Positions 51,801 to 61,393 of a stretch of 64,000 nucleotides of DNA are shown piece after piece; the stretch's first letter is position 1; each line of letters opens with the position of its first letter. The DNA is taken from positions 4,526,001-4,590,000 of the forward strand of contig NZ_CP040128.1 in assembly GCF_007874125.1 (NCBI RefSeq). The letters are read 5' to 3'. A program made the translations under genes and the position numbers. The stretch comes from Noviherbaspirillum sp. UKPF54 (GTDB taxonomy: Bacteria; Pseudomonadota; Gammaproteobacteria; Burkholderiales; Burkholderiaceae_D). The notes beneath the pieces were generated by a model. The model saw nothing but the letters and a program-made list of their open reading frames with translations. It was not told where the DNA came from and searched no databases.

Positions 51801-52988
51801 ATGCAATTCCAAAGCAATATTTGCGTCATTGGCAATGGCGCCGTCGGCAAGGCCGCCGCGCTGGCCTTTGCTCAGGCCGGATTGAGCGTGACCTTGCTCA
51901 GCCCGGCGGCCACGCCGCTCGACGCGCAGGCATCGTGGGACGTGCGCGTCTACGCGCTCAACCATACCGCGCATGACTTGCTCACGTCGCTCAGGGTCTG
52001 GGACGCGCTCGATGCTACCCGAGTGGCGCCGGTCGATGCCATGGACATCAAGGGCGACGGCGCGCAGGCCGGGCAGCTGGGATTCGACGCCTACGGCGCG
52101 CGTACCGGCGCGTTGGCGTGGATCGTGGAAGACCGGAACTTGAACGCCGCCATGGATGCGGCGCTCAAGTTCGCGCCGAACATGCGCGTGGTCACTGGCC
52201 GCGCGGTCGGGCTTGAGGCGGATGCGCAGGCGGCGAGGGTGCGGCTCGACAATGGCGATGTGATCGAAGCGTCGCTCGTGGTGGGCGCAGATGGCGCGCA
52301 GTCGTGGGTGCGCGGCCAGTGCGAAATCGGTATCGATTACCGCTCTTACGGGCAGCGCGGCGTGGTCAGCAATTTCGAATGCGACAAGCCGCACCACGGC
52401 GTGGCGTATCAATGGTTCACCTCTTCCGACGGCATCATCGCGCTGCTGCCCCTGCCGGGACAGCGCGTTTCCCTGGTCTGGTCGGCGCCGGAGCCGCTGG
52501 CCGACACGCTGCTGCGCGAGCCGCTGACGCAACTGGCGCAGCGCCTGTCGGATTTGCCCGGGCATCAGCTGGGCCAGTTGCGTCCGCTGCAGCCTGAGCT
52601 GGTCAAGGCTTTTCCGCTGACGCTGCTGCGTACGCATTCCCTGGTGGCGCCGCGCGTGGCCCTGGTGGGCGACGCCGCGCATGTCGTGCATCCGCTGGCC
52701 GGACACGGCATGAACCTCGGTTTCGGCGACGTGGCGGGACTGGTCAAGGCGGTGATCGAGCGCGAGGCGCACCGCGATTGCGGCGACGAGCGGGTGCTGG
52801 CGCGGTATGCACGCGCGCGCAAGGAAGACATCCTGCTGATGCAGTTGGCGACCGATGGGCTGGAACGCTTGTTCTCCGTCAATTTCGAGCCCTTGCGCGT
52901 GGCGCGTAATATAGGATTGAACTTGGTAAATAAATTACCGGTCATAAAGCGGCACCTGATTTCCCATGCACTGGGACGCCGGTCATAA
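51801..52988 (+). CDS. UbiH/UbiF/VisC/COQ6-family FAD monooxygenase
   Basis: This 395-residue flavoprotein is likely a ubiquinone-ring hydroxylase. The N-terminal FAD fold is CVIGNGAVGKAAALAFAQAG. The middle motif is LVVGADGAQSWVRGQ (DG motif), and the C-terminal FAD motif is VALVGDAAHVVHPLAGHGMN. Which ring position it acts on (UbiH, UbiF or UbiI type) cannot be told from sequence alone. The start ATG 51801 follows a perfect -10 element; earlier in-frame starts would overlap it. dsbC follows 14 bases later and may be co-transcribed. Confidence 0.9.
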   Translation: MQFQSNICVIGNGAVGKAAALAFAQAGLSVTLLSPAATPLDAQASWDVRVYALNHTAHDLLTSLRVWDALDATRVAPVDAMDIKGDGAQAGQLGFDAYGARTGALAWIVEDRNLNAAMDAALKFAPNMRVVTGRAVGLEADAQAARVRLDNGDVIEASLVVGADGAQSWVRGQCEIGIDYRSYGQRGVVSNFECDKPHHGVAYQWFTSSDGIIALLPLPGQRVSLVWSAPEPLADTLLREPLTQLAQRLSDLPGHQLGQLRPLQPELVKAFPLTLLRTHSLVAPRVALVGDAAHVVHPLAGHGMNLGFGDVAGLVKAVIEREAHRDCGDERVLARYARARKEDILLMQLATDGLERLFSVNFEPLRVARNIGLNLVNKLPVIKRHLISHALGRRS

Positions 52989-53002
52989 CACTGCAGGAAA
53001 GA

Positions 53003-53734
53003 ATGACAGACATGAACAAACCGATCCAATTTTTGGCATCCGCGCTGCTGGCGCTGGCTGCAGCAACAGCGCTGGCCGATCCGGCGCAGGACGCCGCGAT
53101 CAAAAAAGCGATCGAGCCGCGCCTGGGCGAGGATGTCAAGATCGATTCCATTACCAAGACGCCGTACGCCGGCTTGTACGAGCTACGCATCGGCGGCGAC
53201 ATCCTGTACACCGATGCCAAGGGCGAGTATCTGTTCGTCGGGCGCGTGATCGATACCAAGACCATGGCGGATCAGACCAAGGCACGCCTGGACGAGATCA
53301 ACAAGATCAAGTTTTCCGACCTGCCGCTTGATGCCGCCCTCAAGACCGTGAAAGGCAATGGCAAGCGCGTCATCGCCGTCTTCGAAGATCCCAACTGCGG
53401 CTACTGCAAGCGCTTCCGCCATACGCTGACCGAGATGGACAACGTGACGGTCTATACCTTCATGTACAACATCCTGTCGCCGGATTCGGCGACGAAGTCG
53501 CGCGACATCTGGTGTTCGGCCGACCGGGCGAAGGCATGGGATGAGTGGATGTTGAAAGGCAAGGCCGCTGCTGGCGCGCCAGCCAATTGCACCGCGCCCA
53601 ACGACAAGATCCTGGCACTCGGCCAGAAATTGAAGGTGACCGGTACGCCGACCATTTTCTTTACGGATGGCACGCGCATTCCCGGCGCGGTCGATGCCAA
53701 GGCGCTCGAAGCCAAGTTCGCATCGATCAAGTAA
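53003..53734 (+). CDS. dsbC: Periplasmic thiol:disulfide isomerase, DsbC family
   Basis: DsbC corrects wrong disulfides in the periplasm. The 243-residue precursor has a Sec signal ending near TALADPAQ (cleavage after about residue 25). An N-terminal dimerisation domain follows (KIDSITKTPYAGLYELRIGG), then a thioredoxin fold with active site C132-G-Y-C135. The cis-Pro is in VTGTPTIFFTDG. A second Cys pair lies in IWCSAD and ANCTAP, as in E. coli DsbC. It is 14 bases after the monooxygenase gene and is followed by a hairpin. Confidence 0.93.
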   Translation: MTDMNKPIQFLASALLALAAATALADPAQDAAIKKAIEPRLGEDVKIDSITKTPYAGLYELRIGGDILYTDAKGEYLFVGRVIDTKTMADQTKARLDEINKIKFSDLPLDAALKTVKGNGKRVIAVFEDPNCGYCKRFRHTLTEMDNVTVYTFMYNILSPDSATKSRDIWCSADRAKAWDEWMLKGKAAAGAPANCTAPNDKILALGQKLKVTGTPTIFFTDGTRIPGAVDAKALEAKFASIK

Positions 53735-53756
53735 GCCGCTCGCTCCCGCGAGCCTG

Positions 53757-53791
53757 ATGACGCGTCTCCTGCAAAGGCGGCGCGTCATTTT
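53757..53791 (+). terminator. Probable terminator after dsbC
   Basis: ATGACGCG (53757-53764) pairs with CGCGTCAT (53781-53788), with an inner CCT/AGG stem closed by GCAA, followed by TTTC. A short GCTCGC/GCGAGC hairpin precedes it. Confidence 0.5.
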
Positions 53792-53821
53792 CATATCAAG
53801 ACGTCATGTTTCGTCGCGAAC

Positions 53822-53827
53822 TATAAT
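53822..53827 (+). promoter_or_regulatory. Candidate -10 element of the acuI-like gene
   Basis: A perfect TATAAT lies 26 bases before the ATG at 53854, just after the dsbC terminator. No good -35 is seen. Confidence 0.38.
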
Positions 53828-53853
53828 CGAAGCTCCTTTTCCGGAGGCCATTC

Positions 53854-54843
53854 ATGTTCGCTGCGATTCTGCTCACTAAAAAAGACGACGGCACGACTGA
53901 CGCCAGGCTGGCGCAACTCGATGATGCACAGCTGCCGCCGGAAGGCGACGTCACTGTCCGTATCGACTATTCCACCATCAATTACAAGGATGCGCTGGCC
54001 ATCACCGGCAAGTCCCCGGTGGTGCGCAAGTGGCCGATGGTGCCGGGCATCGACGGCGCCGGCGAGGTGATCGCCTCCTCGCATCCCGCCTGGAAGGCGG
54101 GCGACGCATTCGTGCTCAATGGTTGGGGCGTGGGCGAAATGCACATGGGCTGCCTTGCGCAGCGCGCAAAACTCAAGGGAGACTGGCTGATTCCGCTGCC
54201 GCAAGGCATGCCGGCCAAAAGCGCGATGGCCATCGGCACGGCCGGCTATACCGCGATGCTGTGCGCAATGGCGCTGCAGGAGCAAGGCGTGACCAGCGAT
54301 GACGGCGACATTCTCGTTACCGGCGCGTCGGGCGGCGTGGGTAGTGTCGCGATCGCCATTCTGGCGCGTCGTGGCTATCGCGTCGTGGCTTCCACCGGCA
54401 AGCCGGAAGAAGCGGATTACCTGAAGGCGCTCGGCGCGGCCGAGGTGATCGACCGTGCCGAACTGTCGGCGCCTGGCAAGCCGCTGCAAAAGGAGCGCTG
54501 GGCCGGCGTGGTTGACGCCGTCGGCTCGCACACGCTGGCCAACGCGCTGGCGCAGACCCGTTACGGCGGCGCGGTCGCCGCATGCGGACTGGCGCAGGGC
54601 ATGGACTTGCCGGCATCGGTCGCCCCCTTCATCCTGCGCGGCGTGAAGCTGATCGGTATCGACAGCGTGATGGCGCCAAAGGAGAGGCGGCTGGCTGCCT
54701 GGCGCAACCTTGCCGCCGAGCTGGATGCCTCCGCGCTGGCGCAAATCACGCAGGAAATCGCGCTCGCCGAAGCCATCGCCAAGGCGCAAGACCTCCTGGC
54801 GGGCAAGGTGCGCGGGCGACTGGTCGTCGATGTCAACCGCTGA
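53854..54843 (+). CDS. MDR-family oxidoreductase, acrylyl-CoA reductase type (AcuI/YhdH)
   Basis: This 329-residue zinc-free medium-chain dehydrogenase uses NADPH, as AcuI/YhdH reduces acrylyl-CoA to propionyl-CoA. Motifs: [39 protein letters not shown] and the nucleotide loop [16 protein letters not shown]. The C-terminus [11 protein letters not shown] is typical. The true substrate in this organism is unknown. It is likely a single gene, with its own promoter. Confidence 0.9.
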   Translation: MFAAILLTKKDDGTTDARLAQLDDAQLPPEGDVTVRIDYSTINYKDALAITGKSPVVRKWPMVPGIDGAGEVIASSHPAWKAGDAFVLNGWGVGEMHMGCLAQRAKLKGDWLIPLPQGMPAKSAMAIGTAGYTAMLCAMALQEQGVTSDDGDILVTGASGGVGSVAIAILARRGYRVVASTGKPEEADYLKALGAAEVIDRAELSAPGKPLQKERWAGVVDAVGSHTLANALAQTRYGGAVAACGLAQGMDLPASVAPFILRGVKLIGIDSVMAPKERRLAAWRNLAAELDASALAQITQEIALAEAIAKAQDLLAGKVRGRLVVDVNR

Positions 54844-54932
54844 AAGCGCCGCCCGGCGCAACATGCCTTGGCCGGCATACCGATATCATCAATAAAAAGG
54901 CAATGCCCCCAATCCGACAGGAGGAGACAGAC

Positions 54933-55391
54933 ATGGTGACACTTCACATCAACGGCAAGGACATGCAGGTTGACGCCGATCCGGCCACGCCGCTTCTGTG
55001 GGCGCTGCGCGACAACCTGAACATGACAGGCACCAAATTCGGCTGCGGCGCGGCATTGTGCGGCGCCTGCACCGTGCATCTGAACGGCGAGCCCGTGCGC
55101 TCCTGCGTCACGCCGATTTCAGCCGCCGCCGGCCAAAAGATCACGACCATCGAGGCGATCGAGGACGATCTGGTCGGCAAGGCGGTGCAGCAGGCTTGGC
55201 TTAGGCACGACGTGCCGCAGTGCGGCTATTGCCAGAGCGGGCAGGTAATGAGCGCCACCGCGCTGCTCAAAGCCAGAAAAAATCCGACCGATGCCGACAT
55301 CGACGCCGCCATGAGCGGCAATCTCTGCCGCTGCGGGACGTACCAGCGCATCCGCGCCGCGATCAAGGACGCTGCGCAAAGCCTGGCCTGA
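54933..55391 (+). CDS. 2Fe-2S subunit of a molybdenum hydroxylase (IorA-like)
   Basis: This 152-residue protein matches the small iron-sulfur subunit of xanthine-oxidase-family enzymes such as isoquinoline 1-oxidoreductase and aldehyde dehydrogenases. The plant-ferredoxin-type cluster motif [21 protein letters not shown] (shortened: CGxxxCGxC...C) begins near residue 37. The second cluster has CGYCQSG near residue 98 and CRCG near residue 132. GAGGAG precedes ATG 54933. The large molybdopterin subunit is not adjacent. A MocA-like gene for cofactor maturation follows 37 bases later. Confidence 0.9.
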   Translation: MVTLHINGKDMQVDADPATPLLWALRDNLNMTGTKFGCGAALCGACTVHLNGEPVRSCVTPISAAAGQKITTIEAIEDDLVGKAVQQAWLRHDVPQCGYCQSGQVMSATALLKARKNPTDADIDAAMSGNLCRCGTYQRIRAAIKDAAQSLA

Positions 55392-55428
55392 TGCGGCTGG
55401 CGATGACAGTTTTTCATCCGGCTTTGTC

Positions 55429-56031
55429 ATGAACAACACCGGCAATTCCCCGGTGACCGGCATCCTGCTGGCTGCAGGGCGCGGCTCCCGCTTCGATGCC
55501 AGCGGCCGGCAAGACAAGCTATTGCATATGCTTCCGACTGGCGACACCGTGGTTGCAGCGAGCGCGAAAAAGATGCTGGCGGTGCTGCCTAGGGTGGTCG
55601 CTGTGGTGCGGCCGCAGGCGGAAGACGTTGCGGCTTGCCTGCGCGCGCTGGGTTGCGAGGTCACGGAGTGCGCGCAGGCCGGGCAGGGCATGGGCGCGTC
55701 GCTCGTTCACGCGCTCGCGCATGCCTCCGACGCGGCTGGCTGGCTGATCGCGCTGGGCGACATGCCGTTCGTGCAAAGGGAAACGCTGCAAGCGCTGGCC
55801 ACCCGGCTGGCGCAGGAGGGCGGCATCGTCGCGCCGGCATACCTCGGCCGGCGCGGCAACCCGGTCGGCTTTGGACGGCAGTATTTGCCGCAATTGCTGA
55901 CACTGGGAGGCGACCAGGGCGCGCGTCGCCTGCTGCAGACATATCCAGTCACTGACATCGCGGTCGACGACCCGGGTGTGACGCTGGACATCGATACCCC
56001 GGCGGACGTGGAGGCGCAATATCGGACATGA
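55429..56031 (+). CDS. MocA-like nucleotidyltransferase (molybdopterin cytidylyltransferase type)
   Basis: This 200-residue NTP transferase has the signature GILLAAGRGSRFDASGRQDK and the later LIALGDMPFVQRETLQALA, PAYLGRRGNPVGFGRQ and DIDTPADVE. MocA makes the cytosine-dinucleotide form of the molybdenum cofactor used by xanthine-oxidase-family enzymes. The 2Fe-2S subunit just upstream supports that role. MobA-like specificity for GTP cannot be ruled out. Confidence 0.85.
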   Translation: MNNTGNSPVTGILLAAGRGSRFDASGRQDKLLHMLPTGDTVVAASAKKMLAVLPRVVAVVRPQAEDVAACLRALGCEVTECAQAGQGMGASLVHALAHASDAAGWLIALGDMPFVQRETLQALATRLAQEGGIVAPAYLGRRGNPVGFGRQYLPQLLTLGGDQGARRLLQTYPVTDIAVDDPGVTLDIDTPADVEAQYRT

Positions 56032-56108
56032 CGATGCGATCCGCTACACTATAGCTTTTGCAATCCGGCAAGTTTTTCGGACGAAGCCGATCCTGTGCGC
56101 GCCTGCCC

Positions 56109-56567
56109 ATGAATAAACATTTCCTGAACAAACGCCTCGCCCATCTGCTCGGCTTTCTCGGCCTGGTCCCTTTCGTGCTGCTTACGCTCGCTTGCTGGCT
56201 GGTGCATCCCAGCTGGCTGGGCGATTTCATCAAGGGGCAGTTGGCTTACGGTATCGCCATCCTTTCCTTTCTGGGTGGCATGCATTGGGGGGCGACGATG
56301 GTGTCGGGCGACTTGTCCGTAGAACAAACCAAGCGGGCGCTGGTCTGGAGTGTCATGCCGGCGCTGATTGCATGGCTGGCGACGATGGTCGGCGGCTTCG
56401 GCTTCGCGGTGCTGATGGCCGGCTTCATCGTCGCCTATCAGGTCGACAAGCACCTGTTTGCGTGGTACCGCATGCCGGACTGGCTGCTCCGCTTGCGCTT
56501 TAACCTGACCTGCGTGGCGGTCGGCGCATTGGCGCTGACGGTGACGGCCGCGAATGTAAGGGGCTGA
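56109..56567 (+). CDS. DUF3429-family membrane protein
   Basis: This 152-residue protein of unknown role has four to five hydrophobic segments. The family pattern AYGIAILSFLGGMHWGATMV (about residues 46-65) and the segment ALVWSVMPALIAWLATMVGG match DUF3429. The start ATG 56109 gives MNKHFLNKRLAHLLGFLGLV. It is 27 bases before the peptidase gene. Confidence 0.8.
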   Translation: MNKHFLNKRLAHLLGFLGLVPFVLLTLACWLVHPSWLGDFIKGQLAYGIAILSFLGGMHWGATMVSGDLSVEQTKRALVWSVMPALIAWLATMVGGFGFAVLMAGFIVAYQVDKHLFAWYRMPDWLLRLRFNLTCVAVGALALTVTAANVRG

Positions 56568-56594
56568 TCGCGCCACTTTTTGGACGGACCGAGA

Positions 56595-58400
56595 ATGAAA
56601 AACGCGCTTCACTACACCATTGTCCCCAAGGACCCCGCCGCCCACCTGTTCGAGGTCACGCTCACTGTCGAGGCGCCCGATCCCGACGGCCAGGTGTTCG
56701 CCCTGCCGGCCTGGATCCCAGGCAGCTACATGATCCGCGAATTCGCCCGCAACATCGTGCGCCTTAGTGCGCAATCGGACGGCGCCAAGGTCTCTCTCAA
56801 GAAGCTCGACAAGCATCGCTGGCAGGCCGCACCCTGTACGCGCCGCCTGGTGCTTACCTATGAAGTCTACGCGTGGGACTTGTCGGTGCGCGCAGCCCAC
56901 CTCGACCAGACGCATGGCTTCTTCAACGGCACCAGCGTCTTCTTGCGGGTACAGGGGCAGGATCATCTGCCGCACGTGGTCGATATCCAGCGCCCCGACG
57001 GCGACGTCTACAAGGCATGGCGCGTGGCCACCGCTTTGCCGGAGCTGAAGGCACGGCGCTACGGCTTTGGCACCTATGTCGCCGCCGACTATGACGAGCT
57101 GATCGACCATCCGGTCGAGATGGGCGCGTTCGAGCTGGCCACCTTCAAGGCGCACGGCGTGCCGCACGATATCGTGATCACGGGGCGCGTGCCGAACCTG
57201 GACATGGCGCGTCTGTGCGCCGACTTGAAAAAGGTGTGCGAGGCGCAGATCGCGCTGTTCGAGCCGAAGACCAAGCGCGCGCCGATGGCGCGCTACGTGT
57301 TCATGACCATGGTGGTGGGCGACGGCTACGGCGGGCTGGAGCATCGCGCTTCGACCGCGCTGATCTGCTCGCGCGCCGACCTGCCGGTGCAGGGACAGAA
57401 GGAGATGAGCGACGGCTACCGCGGCTATCTCGGGTTGTGCAGCCACGAATACTTCCACACCTGGAACGTCAAGCGCATCAAGCCGGCGACCTTCGCGCCG
57501 TACGACCTGCAGCTGGAAGGCTATACCTCGCTGCTGTGGCTGTTCGAGGGCTTCACTAGTTATTACGACGACCTGATGCTGGTGCGTAGCGGCGTGATCG
57601 ACGAAGCGGCGTATTTCAAGCTGGTTGCCAAGACCATCAACGGCGTGTTGCGTGGCAGCGGGCGCACCAAGCAGAGCGTGGCCGAGTCGAGCTTCGACGC
57701 CTGGGTAAAGTACTACCGTCAGGACGAGAATGCGCCCAACGCCATCGTCAGCTACTACACCAAGGGTTCGCTGATCGGCCTGGCGCTCGACCTGACCATC
57801 CGCGAGCAGACCAACGGGAAAAGGTCGCTCGACGACGTAATGCGCGCGCTGTGGCAGCGCTACGGCCGCGATTTCTATGCCGGACCGGAGCATGGCACCG
57901 GCGTGTCCGAAACGGAAGTGGAAGCGATCTTCGACGAAGTGACCGGCCTGAAACTGAAGCGCTTCTTCGACCGCTACGTGCGCGGCACCGATGATCCGCC
58001 GTTCGACAAGCTGCTCGCCGGCTTCGGCGTTACCTTCGCCGACAAGCGCAAGGATGCCAAGCCGGGCCTGGGCATGCGCACTACGCGCGAGGGCAACGAC
58101 TGCAAGCTTGCCAATGTGTATGAAGGCGGGGCCGCGCATCAAGCCGGCATGTCGGCCGGCGACGTGCTCATCGCGCTCGATGGCTTGCGCATTTCCGCGA
58201 ATAACCTCGATACCCTGTTGTCGCGCTACCGTGCGGGGGATACGGTGACGCTGCACGCATTCCGCCGCGATGAATTGATGGTGTTTTCAGTAACATTGAC
58301 CCAGGGCGAGGCTCCCCAGATCAGCCTCGCGGCCGAGGCCAAGCCGGTCGCATCGGCACGCAAGCGCGGCCAGTGGCTGGCGCTCAAGAAAGGCGGATAG
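56595..58400 (+). CDS. M61-family glycyl aminopeptidase with PDZ domain
   Basis: This 601-residue metallopeptidase has the M61 zinc motif H284-E-Y-F-H288 in SHEYFHTWNVKRIKP and the third zinc ligand Glu318 in LFEGFTSYYDD. The N-terminal beta domain opens LHYTIVPKDPAAHLFEVTL. A PDZ domain lies at about residues 490-580 (VYEGGAAHQAGMSAGDVLIA). No signal peptide is seen, so it is probably cytosolic. The family includes glycyl aminopeptidases; the substrate is unknown. Start ATG 56595; an earlier frame start at 56580 is unlikely. Confidence 0.9.
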   Translation: MKNALHYTIVPKDPAAHLFEVTLTVEAPDPDGQVFALPAWIPGSYMIREFARNIVRLSAQSDGAKVSLKKLDKHRWQAAPCTRRLVLTYEVYAWDLSVRAAHLDQTHGFFNGTSVFLRVQGQDHLPHVVDIQRPDGDVYKAWRVATALPELKARRYGFGTYVAADYDELIDHPVEMGAFELATFKAHGVPHDIVITGRVPNLDMARLCADLKKVCEAQIALFEPKTKRAPMARYVFMTMVVGDGYGGLEHRASTALICSRADLPVQGQKEMSDGYRGYLGLCSHEYFHTWNVKRIKPATFAPYDLQLEGYTSLLWLFEGFTSYYDDLMLVRSGVIDEAAYFKLVAKTINGVLRGSGRTKQSVAESSFDAWVKYYRQDENAPNAIVSYYTKGSLIGLALDLTIREQTNGKRSLDDVMRALWQRYGRDFYAGPEHGTGVSETEVEAIFDEVTGLKLKRFFDRYVRGTDDPPFDKLLAGFGVTFADKRKDAKPGLGMRTTREGNDCKLANVYEGGAAHQAGMSAGDVLIALDGLRISANNLDTLLSRYRAGDTVTLHAFRRDELMVFSVTLTQGEAPQISLAAEAKPVASARKRGQWLALKKGG

Positions 58401-58490
58401 CCGTTTCATGGCATGGGCCTTGCAAACATCATCGCCAGCAAGCCGGCCTTGCACCGGGGCCGGTGTCACGATGACCGCGAAGGAGCGACG

Positions 58491-58970
58491 ATGATGCGAA
58501 TTGCAGACAACCTGATGGGAAAGGTATTGAGTTCAGGAGCCATTGCCGGCCTCACGACGGCGCTGGCTGCCAGCTTGGCCGGAAAGCGTGAAGCAGGATC
58601 CTACGCGGCGCCGCTGAACGCAATCAGCCATGCATTCTGGGGCAACGAAGCCGCGCAGCATGACGAGGCATCGGCAAAATATACATTGACTGGCTTGGCG
58701 ACCAATGTGGCCTCGGCGACATTTTGGGCCGCCATCTACGAAAAACTGTTTGGGCAGCAATCCGGTGCCGGGCAATCGCTGCTCAAGCCCGTGCTGGGGG
58801 CGGTGGCCGTGACGGCCGGCGCTTATGTCACCGATTACTATCTGGTGCCCAAGCGCCTGACCCCCGGGTTCGAATTGCGTCTTTCCGGCAAATCACTGGC
58901 GGCGATTTACGGCGCGCTTGCGGTGGGCTTGGCCGCGCGCGGCCTGATCAGCCGCCGCAGCCCGGCTTGA
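58491..58970 (+). CDS. Uncharacterised small membrane protein
   Basis: I do not know its function. The 159 residues have three or four hydrophobic segments: GAIAGLTTALAASLAG, TGLATNVASATFWAAIYEKL, LKPVLGAVAVTAGAYVTDYY and LAAIYGALAVGLAARGL. The motif PLNAISHAFWGNEAAQHDEA between the first two looks family-specific. A good ribosome site, AAGGAG, precedes ATGATG at 58491. The stop is one base from the trpC stop on the other strand. Confidence 0.6.
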   Translation: MMRIADNLMGKVLSSGAIAGLTTALAASLAGKREAGSYAAPLNAISHAFWGNEAAQHDEASAKYTLTGLATNVASATFWAAIYEKLFGQQSGAGQSLLKPVLGAVAVTAGAYVTDYYLVPKRLTPGFELRLSGKSLAAIYGALAVGLAARGLISRRSPA

Positions 58971-58971
58971 T

Positions 58972-59772
58972 TCAACCGAACAGGCGCTGCAGTTCGACGC
59001 CCGGTTCGGGCGCGCGCATGAAGGCTTCGCCGACCAGGAAGGCGTGTACGTCGGCATCGCGCATCGTTTTCACGTCGTCCGGCGTCAAGATGCCGGACTC
59101 GGTGACGACCAGCTTATCCGCCGGGATGCGCGGCAGCAGGCCGATCGTAGTTTGCAGGGATGTCTCAAAAGTGCGCAGGTTGCGGTTGTTAATGCCCAGC
59201 AGCGGCGTCTTCAGCTTCAGCGCCGCGGTCAACTCGTCGGCGTCATGCACCTCGACCAGCACGCTCATGCCGAGTTCGAGTGCGCAGGCTTCCAGCTCCG
59301 CCATCAAGCCATGCTCAAGCGCGGCGACGATCAGCAGGATGCAGTCCGCACCCCACGACCGCGCCTCGTAGACCTGGTACATGTCGACGATGAAATCCTT
59401 GCGCAACACTGGGATCTCGCAGGCAGCGCGCGCCTGCTTCAGGTAGTCGGGCGCGCCCTGGAAGAATTGCACGTCGGTCAGCACCGACAGGCAAGCCGCG
59501 CCGTGTTTCGCATAACTTTGCGCGATCTGCGCCGGCTGGAAGTCTTCCCGCAGGATGCCCTTGGAGGGCGATGCTTTCTTGACTTCCGCGATCACGCCGG
59601 CCTGGCCGGCGGCGATCTTGCCGCGCAGGCTGGCTTCGAAGCCGCGCAGGTCCGCGCGCAATGCGCTGTCGGTTTCCACTGCGCGCCGCAGGCTGGCGAG
59701 ATCACGTTGCTTCTTCGCCGCGGCGACTTCATAGGCCTTGACGTCGAGGATTTTTTTCAGGATATCGGACAT
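58972..59772 (-). CDS. trpC: Indole-3-glycerol-phosphate synthase
   Basis: TrpC closes the indole ring in tryptophan synthesis. The 266-residue barrel starts [20 protein letters not shown] and has [18 protein letters not shown], with catalytic Lys/Glu. [19 protein letters not shown] and [12 protein letters not shown] follow. It is the monofunctional form, not fused to TrpF. It lies 6 bases after trpD and is the last gene of the operon in this strand order. Confidence 0.97.
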   Translation of the reverse strand: MSDILKKILDVKAYEVAAAKKQRDLASLRRAVETDSALRADLRGFEASLRGKIAAGQAGVIAEVKKASPSKGILREDFQPAQIAQSYAKHGAACLSVLTDVQFFQGAPDYLKQARAACEIPVLRKDFIVDMYQVYEARSWGADCILLIVAALEHGLMAELEACALELGMSVLVEVHDADELTAALKLKTPLLGINNRNLRTFETSLQTTIGLLPRIPADKLVVTESGILTPDDVKTMRDADVHAFLVGEAFMRAPEPGVELQRLFG

Positions 59773-59778
59773 GATGGA

Positions 59779-60813
59779 TCAGGCTGCGCCCAGTTTTTGC
59801 GTCACTTGCACGAATTGATCGAGCTTGGCGCGCGCCGTGCCCGAGGCGATCGTTTCGCGTGCCTTGGTCAAGCCGTCGGCAATCGAGTTCGCGATGCCGG
59901 CCGCATACAGCGCCGTGCCGGCATTGAGCACCACGATATCGCGCACCGCTCCCGGCTTGTTGTCGAGCGCCTCGAAAATCTTTTCCTTCGATTCCGCCGC
60001 GCCCGCCACCTTCAGGTTGCGGGTGGCGACCATCTGCAGGCCGAAGTCTTCCGGATGGATTTCATATTCGCGCACTTCGCCGTTGACCAGTTCGCCGATC
60101 ATCGTCGCGGCCCCGAGCGAGACTTCATCCAGGTTGTCGCGCCCCCACACCACAACCGCGCGTTGCGCACCGAGGCGCTGCAGCACGCGTACCTGGATGC
60201 CGACCAGGTCAGGGTGGAATACGCCCATCAGGATATTAGGCGCGCCGGCCGGATTGGTCAGCGGTCCGAGGATATTGAAGATCGTGCGCACGCCGAGCTC
60301 CTTGCGCACCGGCGCCGCATGCTTCATTGCGGCGTGGTGGTTCGGCGCGAACATGAAACCGATGCCGGTTTCCTCGATCGATTGCGCCACCAGCTCCGGC
60401 TTGAGGTTGATGTTCGCTCCCAGCGCTTCCAGCACGTCGGCGCTGCCCGAGGAAGACGACACGCTGCGCCCGCCGTGCTTGGCGACGCGCGCGCCGGCCG
60501 CGGCGGCGACGAACATCGACGCCGTCGAGATGTTGAAGGTGTGCGCGCCATCGCCGCCGGTGCCGACGATATCGAGCAAGCCGGAGGTCTCCTTCAGCGG
60601 CACCTTGGTCGCGAATTCCCGCATCACCTGCGCCGCTGCCGCGATCTCGCCGATGGTTTCCTTCTTCACGCGAAGGCCCATCGTCAGCGCCGCGATCATC
60701 ACCGGCGACATCTCGCCGCCCATGATCTTGCGGAACAAGGACAGCATCTCGTCGTGGAAAATTTCGCGGTGCTCGATGCAGCGCAGCAGGGCTTCTTGCG
60801 GGGTAATCGGCAT
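59779..60813 (-). CDS. trpD: Anthranilate phosphoribosyltransferase
   Basis: TrpD joins anthranilate with PRPP. The 344 residues show the glycine-rich [19 protein letters not shown] and [21 protein letters not shown], with the anthranilate-site Arg in [13 protein letters not shown]. It is the monofunctional form, separate from TrpG, and lies 15 bases after it. Confidence 0.97.
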   Translation of the reverse strand: MPITPQEALLRCIEHREIFHDEMLSLFRKIMGGEMSPVMIAALTMGLRVKKETIGEIAAAAQVMREFATKVPLKETSGLLDIVGTGGDGAHTFNISTASMFVAAAAGARVAKHGGRSVSSSSGSADVLEALGANINLKPELVAQSIEETGIGFMFAPNHHAAMKHAAPVRKELGVRTIFNILGPLTNPAGAPNILMGVFHPDLVGIQVRVLQRLGAQRAVVVWGRDNLDEVSLGAATMIGELVNGEVREYEIHPEDFGLQMVATRNLKVAGAAESKEKIFEALDNKPGAVRDIVVLNAGTALYAAGIANSIADGLTKARETIASGTARAKLDQFVQVTQKLGAA

Positions 60814-60828
60814 ATCGGGCTCTCCGGA

Positions 60829-61392
60829 TCAGGCGGTCAGGAAGTTTTTCAGCAGCGCGTGGCCATGCTCGGACAGGATCGACTCGGGGTGGAATTGCAC
60901 GCCTTCGATCTGGAATTCCTTGTGGCGCACGCCCATGATCTCGCCGTCGTCGGTCCAGGCGGTGATTTCCAGGCAGTCCGGCAGCGACTCGCGCTCGATC
61001 GCCAGCGAGTGATAGCGGATCACCGTATATGGGCTCGGCAAATCCTTGAATACGCCGGCGCCGGTATGCGTGATGACGGACGTCTTGCCGTGCATGACTT
61101 GCTTGGCGCGGATCACTTTGCCGCCGAACGCTGCGCCAATGCTCTGGTGCCCGAGGCACACGCCTAGCATCGGGATCTTCCCGGCGAATTCCTTCAGCAC
61201 CGGCACCGACACGCCCGCTTCGTGCGGCGTGCAGGGACCTGGCGAAATGCAGATGCGGTCCGGCTGCATCGCCGCAATCTGCTCCAGCGTGATCTCGTCA
61301 TTGCGGAAAGTGCGCACCTCTTCGCCGAGCTCGCCAAAGTACTGGACCAGGTTGTAGGTGAAGGAGTCGTAGTTATCAATCATCAGCAACAT
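60829..61392 (-). CDS. trpG: Anthranilate synthase component II (glutaminase)
   Basis: TrpG supplies ammonia to TrpE. The 187-residue class I amidotransferase has the oxyanion loop [14 protein letters not shown], the nucleophile Cys in [16 protein letters not shown], and His-Glu in [16 protein letters not shown] 61392 starts one base after the trpE stop codon; an earlier ATG at 61407 would overlap trpE by 14 bases. In many bacteria the same subunit also serves PabB in folate synthesis. Confidence 0.96.
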   Translation of the reverse strand: MLLMIDNYDSFTYNLVQYFGELGEEVRTFRNDEITLEQIAAMQPDRICISPGPCTPHEAGVSVPVLKEFAGKIPMLGVCLGHQSIGAAFGGKVIRAKQVMHGKTSVITHTGAGVFKDLPSPYTVIRYHSLAIERESLPDCLEITAWTDDGEIMGVRHKEFQIEGVQFHPESILSEHGHALLKNFLTA

Positions 61393-61393
61393 G

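Noticed and set aside
56049..58256. Open frame of 735 codons opposite the M61 peptidase
   Set aside because: Antisense shadow; the plus-strand peptidase has its zinc motif and PDZ domain intact.
59044..61167. Open frame of 707 codons opposite trpC, trpD and part of trpG
   Set aside because: Antisense shadow; it spans three intact trp genes and has His/Arg/Gln-rich low-information sequence.
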